64,000 nt of DNA from Pardosa pseudoannulata (lineage: Eukaryota; Arthropoda; Arachnida; Araneae; Lycosidae). The stretch is from NCBI GenBank assembly GCA_032207245.1, contig CM063502.1, positions 48,787,404 to 48,851,403 of the forward strand, written 5' to 3'. Both the position numbers and the translations under genes were made by a program. Position 1 is the first letter of the stretch. Each line of letters opens with the position of its first letter. The notes below the pieces were generated by a model, which searched no databases, was not told where the DNA came from, and saw only the letters and a list, made by a program, of their open reading frames with translations. Positions 1 through 12,600 of the stretch are shown piece by piece.

Positions 1-7
1 AATATTT

Positions 8-109
<102 letters not shown>

Positions 110-168
110 TGGGGAGCTATTTGAAAACAGTCATTATTATAGTACTTCATATAAAGAAACTAGATTTT

Positions 169-262
169 ATTAGTTTGGTTTAGAGTGCTATATAATCTAC
201 TATTTTTCTACCCGAGGGCTAATCTTGGTTCAAAACCACAAACTTGGGTACCTACAACTGGG
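169..262 (-). repeat. SINE-A fragment
   Basis: Diverged piece of the 3' half of the tRNA-derived SINE seen complete at 33650-33829. It shares the TTTGGTTTAGAGTGCTAT and GAGGGCTAAT blocks, but the promoter end is lost. Confidence 0.7.
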
Positions 263-1009
263 TAATGTAAATTATTGAAGCCATTTTGGGGATAAATTTA
301 AATAGAATGAGCCTATTGTTTCATACTTACATAGACATATCATTCCAAAAATGCTTCTCTTAGCACTCATTGAAGTAAAAAAGTTAAGGTAAAATTTTTT
401 CCTGATTATAACAGTCTACTTATGTATATACTTCATGAAAAAAAGGAGAAAAATATGCTGAAAGTGCCTTGCTTATAACTCAAATTATTTATAAATGCAT
501 GAACATTATAGAGTAGTTTATAACAAATGTTATTTCCCAAAATTAGTTAATTTCTCTCAAAGAACTACACATTGTTGTTATAAGCTGAAATTATAATCAC
601 TCAATTTAACATAGATAGCAGAACATAGGACATCTTTTGTTTTACATGAAAAGAAGCTGAAAATGAGTTATAAGTAAATTTTTGTTATGTTTTGTTGTCA
701 TAATTAATAATTACAAATATTTATAATTGTACATCAGAAGTATTATTATTCAATCTCAGCCTGAAATGTATAGAAGTAATGGGCATAATAACTATTGCCT
801 ACTGAGATTTTTTGCACATTCTTGTATAATTTGTTTTCACTATTATGCAGTAAAAGCATTACTTCAAATTAAAAAAGTCATAACATTTAGCAAATTTGAA
901 ACGGCAGTATGAATCAACAAGGTTTCAAAGTAATGGGAAGTTCCCCTTCCTATTTGGATATAAAACTTGTCATTTCTTCAAATTTTCAAACTAATTTAAA
1001 CAAATCTTT

Positions 1010-1510
1010 AAATCAATGCAAAGAAAGATATTGATGTAGTCATATGCAGTTTGAATAATATTTTTAAGTCCATTAAAAAACTAGTGCATGGGATAATTTT
1101 GAATTTTAATTGTTTTATTACATTATAGTAAAGAGTAAAGGAAGTATTGTAATTGTGAAAAATTTCAGTTTACAATGAAATATTTATGTAATGAAAAATC
1201 ATAATATAACAGACATTAGCACTGCCATCTTTGTAACTAAAAAACAAATAGCCATAGAACATTGAAATTTTATATTCAGAATGGTCATAATTTTAAGTTA
1301 TGCACCCCTGTTTTTGATTGCAATCTGCACTCCATATAATACAAAATCTCAAACAGACATTTATGCCACTAATCTAAAACAATATAAAACAGAGATATCA
1401 ATGAAATTCCATGCAATTTGAATAATACTGTTTTTAAGACCACTAAAATAACTACTACTTATAGGGAATAATTTTGAACTTTCATTGTTTTACTATATTG
1501 TAGTGAAACA
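1010..1510. repeat. Diverged direct repeat, two copies
   Basis: A block at about 1010-1150 is repeated imperfectly at about 1370-1510. Both copies contain GCARTTTGAATAATA, a T-rich run followed by AAGNCCA, and GGRATAATTTTGAA followed by TTTTA. The source is unknown: either an old local duplication or two copies of an unnamed repeat. Confidence 0.6.
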
Positions 1511-2149
1511 ATAAAATGCAATATTGTATAACAAGGAAGTTGCACTATTTATTTGTCTCATGTAATATTTTAATTTTATATCAATTATACTGCGCAAAAA
1601 TTTAAGTACATTTAAAAAATATAACTGATATTTAAAATACAAAATTAAAAATAGTTATTGAAAGTAAAAGCTGTTTTATAATTTTCAAATTCCATTAAAC
1701 TGGATATTTTGATGTGTACATATTAGTTAAAATTTATAAACTACTTAAAAATCTCTTAGAAATTTTAATGCTAACACTGTTTCATTTATAATGCACATTT
1801 TTAGCTTCCTTAATTTACATATTATTCATTTTCATATCCAGTAATACATGTAATATACTATGCTACATTTTTCTGTATTCTTATTTTGTTCATTAAAAAA
1901 CCTACCTTTTAAACCTACAGACAGATCATTCAGACATTCGTAATTTATGGAAAAGATTTTGATAGCTACGTTTCATGTATAAATGCTGTACTTTTTTTGG
2001 GGTGATTTGCTTCTAATTGATAGCCATGGTTCTTTACAATAGATTGAATTTTCCATGAAAGTAAACTTTTTCTTAATACTGCCATGTCAATTTTATCATA
2101 TTTCTAGTCTTCAAAGTCTGTTCAGTGCTCTTTGATGCTGTTTTCCTAA

Positions 2150-3245
2150 GGCTTATTTTAATTAACTGAAAGTGCAAAAGTCCATTGGAATAGCACCAAG
2201 TGATTTATAGGTATTTCATTAAATGAGATACACTTGATTCCTGTGCAATATTTTTGTTCCGCAGTATTAAATTTTCTACAGAGAAACAGTATCGGATGCT
2301 CCTTTCCGTCAATGTGTTGAGCTAACACTACTCCTATTCCCATATCTGACGCATCGGTCTGGACGATAAATGGTAACTCGAAATTTGGGGAGCGTAACAC
2401 CGGCGATTTCGTAAGTGCCTCTTTTAGTGCAGTGAACGCGTTCTCAGACGGCTCATTCCATTTTATTTGACCCCGTCACTCTTTTCCCTTTAATGCGTCA
2501 GTTAATGGTGCGGCAATGATAGAATAATTAGGAATATAGTGGGCGTAGTATCCCATTAGCCCTGAAAACGCGCGTATCTTGGTTTTTGTGTCAGGACGAG
2601 GGAAATCCCGGATGCATTGTACAGTTCTGCCGGATTTCGGTATCCTCCACCTACCATATGCCCTAAATACTTTACATGATTCTGAGCGAACTGGCATTTC
2701 GAAGACTTAATTGTCAGCTGCGACTTTGTCACTCGCGTCAGAACATCGTCTAAATGGCTCAGATGTTCGTCCCAGGTTTTTGAGAAAATTGCTATATCAT
2801 CGGTATAGGGGACTGCATACTCTTCACAGCCATTCAAAACGTCAGCCATCAACTTGCTAATAAAATAGGGGGCGTTCTTGAGACTAAAAGGCATTCATAG
2901 TGGTCGGTACGTCCCAAACGCCGCTATTCGTTGGGCCTTTTTTGTCAGCGGTATTTGCCAGTAACCTTTGGCAAGATCGAAGACCGAAATAAAATCCGAT
3001 TCCGCGACCAGTTCTACACGCTCTTCGATATTCGGTAATGGATAATATTCTGTCCGAATCACTTCATTCAGCCTACGGTAGTCTATACAGGGGTGCGGTT
3101 CCCGCCCTTCATTTTCCACAAGAATCATAGGAGAAGCGTAATCGGAGATTACCACTTCTATTACTCCCAAGCCTAACATTTTTCGATCTCAGTTTTTAAT
3201 AACTCGTTTTGTCGGTGAGATGCCTTATAAGGTCGAGATCGAACT
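2150..3245 (-). mobile_element. Broken gypsy-class LTR retrotransposon fragment (RT and RNase H)
   Basis: Reading down from 3245, the frames show the fingers/palm of a Ty3/gypsy reverse transcriptase (PCIDYRRLNEVI, FDLAKGYWQIPLT, MPFSLKNAP), an active-site box reading YTDDIAIFS in place of the usual YADD/YVDD, the thumb (KCQFAQNHVKYLGHMVG), then in another frame AFSGLMGYYAHYIPNYS, and RNase H (QTDASDMGIGVVLAQ, RKFNTAEQKYCT). An in-frame stop interrupts the RT just before MPFSLK (near 2893) and at least one frameshift follows near 2660. No gag, protease, integrase or LTR was found. The piece is less AT-rich than the intron around it. Confidence 0.9.
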
Positions 3246-3941
3246 ACTTTGTTATAATATGAGTGTTAAAATATGGGTTTTGAAGTTTGGGTAAATTTTA
3301 GAAGGAAAATCGTACCCTCGGCTTATATACGGATATACGGTCTTTTGAATTTTAATTTGTTTTTAACAAAATTCTGCAGCTATCATGACTTTCTTTAGAA
3401 ACTTTTCTGCACACTGATGAAGCCATTTCATATTACCATTCCTGCCAGTTGAGCAATAAGAAACTGTTTTTGTTTTCTTTAAAATTACAATAACTTAAAT
3501 GTACCTATACCTCATTACGTATTACTACAAATTTCTACTTTTCAGAAGCTAGGGGTTTTTTATATATTTAAAAATTTGTTTATCTTATAGAAATTTAATT
3601 TAGCAGAAGCAAATGAACTTTGAATTTAAACATCTTTTTTAACTTCAAATCTTTATGATTTTTTTTTTTTTTTAACAGCACCAGAACATATTTCTAGTTT
3701 TAATCCAATGGATATTTCAGTTGATAGATTTCTTTTAGGTTCAGAGACTTCAATTTCTTGATATTTATCTGTATTTTACCAGTTTTAGAATGTGGTTTTG
3801 CAGTGATGTTTTTATTTTTACTTTTAGATAGACTTTTTCCTTTTCAAATTTAATATATTATAAATATCTCTTTTTTGAAATACAATAACCACTATTTTTA
3901 CAAAGCTTTATAATTTGTTGATATAAATATTTTTCCTTGGA

Positions 3942-4120
3942 TTTGGTTTGATTTTGGAGTGCTATGGTCTACTTTTTGCAATACGAGGGCTAATGAGACC
4001 GGGGCCTACTGCTTAAAGCTGATTCTGAATGGCTACGAACAGCCATGCTATAGTGGGATTCGAACCCACGAACTCCGGTTCTGAAGGCCAGCACCATAAC
4101 CATTTGGCCATCGTTCGGCT
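3942..4120 (-). mobile_element. SINE-A copy, tRNA-derived
   Basis: On the minus strand the 5' end is tRNA-like: an A box TGGCCAAATGGTTA (4110-4097) and a B box GGTTCGAATCCC (4066-4055), followed by a unique body ending CAAACCAAA. A 13-bp near-perfect target duplication flanks it (3929-3941 against 4121-4133, one mismatch). The acceptor stem does not close and no tRNA 3' end is present, so it is a SINE and not a tRNA gene. Confidence 0.88.
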
Positions 4121-4286
4121 ATTTTTTCTTGGAATGTGAAGTTAATACCCTTTGATACATCTATCAATTTTAGAAGCCATTTTCAAAATAAATCTTTCAT
4201 TTTACATTCCAATCAAATGGCAGCAGTAGCAGAGTAATAGTAGCAGTTCTAAAGTTACCAAATTTTTATCTCAACATGCAAATGGT

Positions 4287-4435
4287 CTGGTTTAGTTTGA
4301 TTTCTAGTGCTGCAGTCTACTTTTATGTAACACGAGGGGTAATGAGACCAGGACCTACTGCTTAAAGCCCATTCTGGATGGCTACAAACAACCATGCCAA
4401 AGCGGGATTCAAACCCACAAACTCTGATACCGACG
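4287..4435 (-). mobile_element. SINE-A copy, 5' truncated
   Basis: Same family as 3942-4120 and only 170 bp away in the same orientation. The B box is degenerate (GGTTTGAATCCC) and the A box is missing. Confidence 0.82.
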
Positions 4436-4505
4436 AATAAAATAGTTTCTTCATTAAGAATTGAGACTAAGATAAAGTAAAAACGAATATATAAAATAAT
4501 ATTAC

Positions 4506-4899
4506 CTTCAGTTTCAGAAACTGCTTGTCCATAATATAGATTCATACCAGTTTGATTATGTAAAAGTAATACAGGACTAGGATCTTTGTCAATAACAAGC
4601 AGCAACATTCCCTCCCATTTGTGAGATGAAACTGCTATAGGCAGAGTTGTATATTTAGAATCCTTTTTGATTGGCACAGACAATGCATGACGATTATTTT
4701 CTAATAATCCAGAATGTAAACATAATGGGTAACTCCACATACGATCCTCAGTAGTTGACAAAGAAATATAAAAATTTAAATCTATTGTTTTTGAATAACT
4801 GGAACCTTTAAAAGGTAATTCATTCCAAAATAATAAATGCTGACAAACTTCCTGTTTGCTGAGAGTGAAAGGTTCACTGGACTGATCTGATACCAATAC
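4506..4899 (-). CDS. VPS13B: VPS13B exon 43, last exon in window
   Basis: Residues 2932-3063 (394 nt, exit phase 1). QHLLFWNEL, WSYPLCLHSG and LLLVIDKDPSPVLLLHNQTG follow the vertebrate SSSLPCWDL and LTLSEDPSPRVIIHNRCPV, again with the VAB asparagine (HNQ). Acceptor TTTAG|GTA; donor GAAG|GTAATA. The remaining C-terminal part is not in the window. Confidence 0.95.
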
Positions 4900-7800
4900 C
4901 TAAAGAAACAAAAATTTTAAAAAAGTGAATTTATAATATTTTTATAACAATCTATACATTTTCAATTTATATTTCTTACTTACTTGAGATGCATAATTAG
5001 GTAAACAGGATAGTGCCGAGTATAACTCACGTCCAGTTTTGTTTAAAATACATATAGCAGGAAAAGCAGTTATGACAATCATACCTTCTTGAACTTCAGA
5101 TTTAAGCTTGAATAAGAAAACCTTGAATATAGATAAAAAGAAAATTATACATATTTTACATGCAGTAAAAAACTGACAGATAATAGGGTAAAAAGTAAAA
5201 TTATTTTGAATATGAATCAAACAGTCAATTATTTTGGAATAATTTTAAACATACAGCAATCAAAGTCGAGGGTATCAATAAAAATAAACCCACTTTTTAA
5301 AATGTTATCTAAAAAAAAAAAAAAAAACTCCCTGGTGCCTATGGTGCCAATCTCCATTTTCAAGATCAAGGGTCCTGGGATACAAAGCATATATCACAGT
5401 TAGGTAATCAGCCATACGCAAAATCCCCAGTGTTTAGTTCCCAAACATGCTTGGTTCTCAATTTATGTATCTACTGAAGGAATGAAAAGTTGAGTGAATT
5501 TTGCCTCACCCAAGGATTGGACCGCAGACCTGTATCTTGGGAGCAAAAAATTCTACCCTAACACCACTGGACCCCTCTAAATGTTATCTATGAATTCTAT
5601 TTGCTAAGAATATGTAAAATACTGACTTTCTAATATAAAAGAAGTAGAGCATATGATACTTTTATAGGTGTATGACCTTTCTGGGAAATGTAAAGGTAAA
5701 TTTAACAGAAATACACTCTTAAAAAAAAAAAAAGAAAAAGAAACACTATAACACACTAAGAAGATATGCAAATTAGACACTAACTGATATGCATACAGGT
5801 TTCAACAGAAAATGTAAAATTTTAAAGTTTGGCAGCCAATGTCAAAACACTCATTTTTCATTTCAAATATTTAAGGGGAGAAATTTCAATTCCAGGTGAT
5901 AAGTTCTTTGTGAATTTCATTCCATGTACTCAAGTAGACAGTAACTATGCCTCACATAGAGATGTGCCAACGATAAGTACAGATGTCAGTAATTGAGAGA
6001 GGACATGCAGTTGGACTAAAAGAAGCTGGATTCTCTAATTGGCAAATTGCTGTACATTTGGACATGATTGATGCCACTTTTAGATGATGTTGGCAGGAAT
6101 GGATGAACCATACCCAAACAATTTGGCATAATATCACCTCAGGAGGACATCTGCCACCGCTATCAATCAATGCAAAGTCAAATAACTGCTTGCATAAGGA
6201 CCAGAGGTTGGACAAATGTGTTATTGAGTTTTTACTTTGTGAAACTCTCACTTGGATAAATCATCCAATTTTTTTCAAATTGTAATTGTTTGTTTTTCTG
6301 TACATCACATCTACTGACTTTTGTCCCATTTGAATAACTCCTTCTTGGTGCATTTTTTTTTTTTTTTGCCTAACAGTGCATATAAAAAATATGTGACTTA
6401 TCTTCATTTAGTAGATATATACAATGAATAAAAACATATTGACATATATGTGTAAAACTGTTTTATGCTCTTAACCAACTATTTTTAACACAATGTCCAC
6501 AAGTTTGACTTGCAGACATGAACAATTCTGAATTATATGTTAATTACAAAACATATATAGATTAATTTTCCCTTAAATTTTACCAGAAAAATCCCCCCCC
6601 CCTAAAAATAGAAAAATAATCTTTTAGCTTTAGTTATGTATGTTGTTGCATGTCTTTACTTATGGAAGTTACTCATTCGGCCTTTCTCCTCATGACCTCT
6701 GTGTCTTATCTTTATGTTTCTGTATATCCTCTGTGATTTGTCTCCTTTGTACATCCTCATAAGACAGTTTCCTTTTCATCATTTTTAAAACGTATCAAAA
6801 AGATCTAATCTTTTTATTTCACATAAATCTAGCAAATAAATTATACTAACCCAAATAAAGCGAGGTAAAATTTTGATCAAAAATCAGTTGTTTAATTTTT
6901 TTTCTCAGAAATATTACAAGATTTGATTGCAATTTACCCTCTATGTAATGAAAAACTTTAATATGCACTATATTAACGCCATAGGGCAGCATGTCCTGTT
7001 TTTTGGTTGATGACATACTAAAAATATATGAAATTTGTGGAATATAAAAAAAAATAAATTAAAATTAAATAAAAATAAAATAAATAAATAAACAAAATCA
7101 CAAGAAAAAGAAATTTGAAAACATTTTTTAAGAAACCATTAAGGTAATTACAAATGCCATTTCAAAGTGACAAAAACAGTATGTAGTGCAGGTATTATGC
7201 TGATAATATTTAATGGGCTTTTATTCAAAAATACACTTTATAATAAAAGAAAGATAGACTGCATTACCTAGTTCTAATTAACCAAAAATGGTTCAAAGGT
7301 GAAATTATTTTCAATTTAAAATCCTGTAACTTACATTGCAGAGGAATTATTATTATTATTATTATTATTAGAACTATTTTCTGCTAATCAAGAAAAAAAT
7401 AAAGAATCTTACTATGACACCTTACACCTCTATGATACTGTATAAAATTGGCATACAACCCTTTCTTGTACTAAAACACTAAAAAAAAAAAAAAAAAAAA
7501 AAAACCAACTGTACTGCAAGCTTGTTGATGCACAAATTGCAACAACAGTTTTTGAAGTCAAATATTTTCCCCTTGAGTTCAGAATATGATTCCTATTGGC
7601 AGGTATAAAGAAAAGCACTTGAAATACTGATATGGGGAACGAAGTATACAAAGAAAATGACACATGAAAAATAGAAAAATATGTTTTTAAGCTATGTTCC
7701 CATTGGTCCTGACTGCTTCTGAAATGGGTCTATGCCCCTATTGCCTTTCTGCCAGCTTGATAGCCTTCCCACATGCTCTTTAGAAGAGCTCTGGCTCCTC

Positions 7801-9528
7801 ACTGTCCCTGATTGCCAGTATCCTTGATATGAGCCCATGTATAACTAGTATGGCATAGCCATAACTAGTATAACAAAGCATAGAAAACATAATACAAAAA
7901 ATATTAGCAGACACTGATGACCAGCATTTCACAACAAGTATAAGAATGAAATACATACCTTGTTTTCCATTGCCTTCATATTTATAAGAACATTGGTTGT
8001 ACTATTTTGCATCAAGTACTGAGGAGAATTCTTCGAGAAAGAGAAAGCATTTGATACTGTAGAAGTATTGGACTGAGAACAAGATTCTTCTACATGCAGA
8101 AATGAACTATAGAAAAACTCTTCATTCTTTTTGATACCAAATTGAAAGTTTTCCTATGGTCAAACATAAAAAATTTTATTTTGAAGAAAACAAAACTATT
8201 TGTAAAGATTAACACAAATAATAAATTTTAAAATTGAATATATCATCCAGAACTGCTGTGACATGCAGAAAAATTTATCATATACTACTTGATGATTAAA
8301 AGAGGGAAACTAGAATAAAGAGATCAATTAACTGCATCTAATAGAGTTATATGAGAATATCAATAAAGGTAAGCAAATATAGACACAATTTTATTGCATA
8401 TTACTTATATTAATTCAGATATATAGTCACTGATAATACTAATAAATAAATATAATAACTAAATATAACACATTTAAACTGTATCAAAGATTTTTTTACA
8501 TTTTTGTCATTTTTTTTTAACATTTAACTGAGGTTAAATAAATATTACAGACATACATTCAGAAAAGATATCAAATATAATTAAAAATTTTAGACTTACA
8601 TGTATATTAGAGGGCATTGCTACAGCTTTAGGAGGTATAATCCACTGTAAATCTTTTTCATTAAATAAATATAAATCTATTTGCAAATGATTAACAAGCA
8701 TCACATTAGGTTTTATGTCTATTAAAAGAGTATTTAATCCAGTCCAACACTGTGATCGATCCACCTGATGAAATACACAGAAATAATTGGATAAGATAAT
8801 CAAGCTAACTAAAAAACAGGTTTTCGTATATTATTCAGTTAAACAATTAAATTAGATAATAAACTAAGAGGATTATTTTATAAATGTAACATATTCCAAT
8901 TAATTAATTACAGGAGAGTTGAGAAAATTCATCAATACTTTTAAATATAATTTTTATTAATATAAAGAATCAGAACCTTAATAAGTATAATATAATTGAT
9001 AACACAAAATTTTTACATCCTATGAAAGCATAATAAATTAACCATTTGAGTACACAGAAGCACTATCACTCTTCTCATATATTCTGTCAAAAATGTGTGG
9101 AAATGTGATCATGGTGCTGTATTTTACTATAATTTCACCATTAATTGAGAGAAAAATAAGACAATCTCTAGTGTGAAAATTATAGTAAAATATAGAAGTG
9201 TGATCACACTTCTATGTATTTTTGACACAGCACAAGACAAGAGCAATAGCGCTTTATAGCACTCAAATGGTTAAGCTATTATTATTGTGTTTTTCCCATA
9301 ATAATATAAATTACACTCTAAAATATTAGAAATTTTTCATTGATGTTTAAATTATGCTCAAACCTGTTTATTGTACGGGGGATATAGACTGACTGCATAA
9401 AAGAAAATGTGTTTGCAAGAAAAAAAAAAAAAAAAAAAAAAAGTACTGCATAAAAAATAGTCTTACAAAGAAAATATGTAAATCAAAACCTTAAGATTCA
9501 ACTAGATATTGGTTTTTTAAGTAAAGAT

Positions 9529-9606
<78 letters not shown>

Positions 9607-12600
9607 GTCATGCATCTGAGAAGGCAATAAGCCAATGATGTCTTGATAATGTCTTTATTCATGACTATTACATAGTTTAACAGTCAACCATCAAACTTGA
9701 TGGCGAGTGACTAGCATCCACACTCTAACAAAGAAGCTACATTTGGCCAAGGTCATACAGCAACCCTTTCAGAAAACACCCTCTCTTTGAATTATTACAA
9801 GTCAAGAACTGTAATATGGAGTTTATCGTGATTCATGCTCCTGCATTAAAAAGTACGCTGCATATATATAAAGAGAGAAAGAGCGAGTCCAGATATAGTA
9901 TGTCTACATCTCCTCACCCTTCTACCCCTGTTGATAGTTTTGTTAGCCTGGTATAGCAAAACAGTAGATTGTAGTGCTCCAAACCAAGAAAGAGAGAGTC
10001 TGATATAGTATGTTAATGTCCTCCATTCATGTATTGCGCATTTGATGGAAAATTTTTATATATTGCACAAAAAATAAATAACACATAAAAATTGCATAAA
10101 AACAAGTTTTGAGTGCATTACTATCTAATTCATTTAAGAATCCTCCCAACCTATTATTTTTTATAGAAAGAACTGAGCACACTACTATCAGACAGGAAAA
10201 AAAGATTTTAAAGTTCAAGCTACTAACTTTTAACAGTTAATGTAGAGATATATATATTTTTTTACAAAATCCTTTCAAGGACGAAATATAAAGATAAAAT
10301 TTTTAAAGACCAAAGAAACACACATACACTTATAAGCAAAATAAATTATAAAAATATATTTGAATTTTAAAGAAGTGGAAATATACATAGTGCTTTTTGA
10401 ATAAGAGCATAGCCTATAAAGAGATTTTAACCTTATTACTTAATATCTTGACATAAAACATGATATTCTCAAGATAAAAAGTTTATTACAAAGAGCTATT
10501 ACAATCTCCTAAATGATATAATAAACTAAAAAATATTTGTATATTCCAATTGATAATGGTAGTAACACTTTTAAATTTACCTTAATAGAAGGACAAGCAC
10601 CATTTGCTGCTATAGCAGGTGTAAAATTATCCTGAATTTCAAAGCAAGGATAAAGGGTATCCAGAAATGTAACAGGTTGACAGATCCTGAAGAAATATAA
10701 TATTCTGCCTTTAAAATGGTAAAAATAAGTACAAATAAAATAACAGAAATATAAAACAAACTTTTTATATGAAAAACTGAGTTTTTCAGTACCTTTCCTT
10801 CCAACATGGGAATTTATTGAGCATTCATCTATACAACGCCACAAGTTTGTTGACCATTTTATTATGAGAACATAATATATACAGTTAATGTGTTTTTCAG
10901 TACTAGATTTTTTACCATAAAAACATCCCAGTGATTTAAAAAAAATTTCTTTTGCTATAGCTGAATTCAAACTCATTCCTGTACCAAGAGATATATAATA
11001 AAATATGCATTTTATGATAATTAAATTTAAATTTGCTACCTGGATATTTTAGCATATCTATCACAATTAAAGACAAATTATAATTCAAACAAAACCAAAA
11101 TTTACAAGAACTGTTTGTTAAGTCTATGCAAAGTACACTCATGTCCATAAATTAAGGATAATGAAGTTCAGGCAATGAAAGAGACAAAAACAAAACAAAT
11201 TTGACTTATTTGTAAAACTATTTATTAAACAAAAGGTAAAGAGCAAAAGAGATGCTATATGTTTGACATAATTAATAAAAATTGCGATTTTTACTCCCTG
11301 GAGCAAATTTCAAAAAAGAACCTATTTACAGAAAACAGTATAACATGGTTAGTATGATGGTTAATACGGAGTATGTCTCCCGGACGATGCAATACAAGCG
11401 TTACAACGCCTACGCATGCTGAGTATCAGATTATCAATCTGATCTTGGGGAAAATTACACCACTCATCAAGCAATGCCCTCCGAAGTTCCGATAGACAGT
11501 TGGGAGGGGGTTGACAGGCTGCAATTCGTCGGCCAAGCATGTCCCACACATGCTCTATTGGATTCAAGTACGGTGAGTATGCTGGCCAATCCATATGGGT
11601 GATATCCTCCGATTGAAGGCATTCGTCTACAATGTTTGCACGGTGAGGTCGGGCGTTGTCATGCATATACAGAAATTCAGGACCCATGGCGCCCTGAAAC
11701 AAACGTACATGTTGTTCCAGAATGACATCCCGATAGATGTGGCCTGTCATCGTTACACTCTGAACATGCAGATCAGTTCTGGAACCAAGAATAATTCCTC
11801 CCCAAACGAGCCATCCTGCACCACCGTAACGGTGTCGTTCAATGGTGTTCTCTTGGTGGTAACAGGTACCTGGCGCTCTCCATATGAAAATCCAGTGAGA
11901 ATCAGAATGTAAACTGAACCTGGACTCATCAGAAAACATCACACAAGACCACTGTTGCGGTGTCCACAATGCATGCTCTCTAGCCCAGCATAATCGCATG
12001 CGACAGTGAGTTGTGGTAAGGGGAACACATCTGACAGGCCTACGAGCATATAGACCAATGTTCCCTAAGCGTCTGTACAAGGTCTGCCTTGAAACTGTCG
12101 TACCGGTAGCTGAAGAGAGCTGATGAGACAGGTCTGATGCTGTGCTCCGTCTGTTTCTTTTGGCAGTAACTGCCAAATACCGGTCATCATTCGGCATAGT
12201 AACTCGGGGGCAACCTGTGCTGTAACATCTACTTACATTACCATCATGTTTGAATCGTTGCCAAAGCCTGGAGATGACACTCTGGGCGATTCCAAGTTCC
12301 TTGGATACCTCCAGCTGGGTACGTCCACATTCCAGTCGTCCGATAATTCTACCACATAAAAAATCCTCCAAATGCTTCCTTTGTGCCATAACTATGCGGT
12401 TATTGCACTGAAAGGCTTTTAAAGTGCTTGTGAACAATTTTACTTCTTTGCTACCATTCCTTATATACCCCTTTCATACACTCTTGTCATTGTGACGTAC
12501 TATCCATGCCATCTGGTGGTTTCCTGCAATTTGCATATTCTTCTTCAAGATGTGTGTGATAATTCTACAGGTGAAATTTTTATTTTAGAGCTCAATTTCT

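Larger units (their letters stand above)
5122..7958 (-). other. VPS13B intron 41
   Basis: A 2.8 kb intron holding SINE-B (5312-5578), a Tc1 HTH relic (5955-6290), a poly-A run (7481-7503), an ATT trinucleotide run (7347-7371) and, at about 7690-7870, a less AT-rich unclassified block. No other coding signal was seen. Confidence 0.75.
8765..10580 (-). other. VPS13B intron 39
   Basis: A 1.8 kb intron containing the foldback MITE 9042-9270, a poly-A run (9420-9442), a long AT microsatellite (9529-9603), and at about 9610-9990 a less AT-rich repeat-like block ending in a SINE-A tail (9946-9988). Confidence 0.75.

Noticed and set aside
4040..4120. Possible tRNA gene on the minus strand
   Set aside because: A and B boxes are present, but the acceptor stem does not pair and the sequence continues into a SINE body with target duplications.
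5952..6251. 99-codon minus-strand and 60-codon plus-strand open frames
   Set aside because: Both overlap the Tc1 HTH relic; only the plus-strand HTH fragment has any likeness to a known protein, and it is broken.
10509..10976. A 155-codon minus-strand open frame taken as one gene
   Set aside because: Only 10581-10686 is an exon by splice signals and phase; the rest is intron read-through.
11595..11912. 105-codon open frame on the plus strand
   Set aside because: It lies antisense to the Tc1 transposase and has no family likeness; it is a shadow of that gene.
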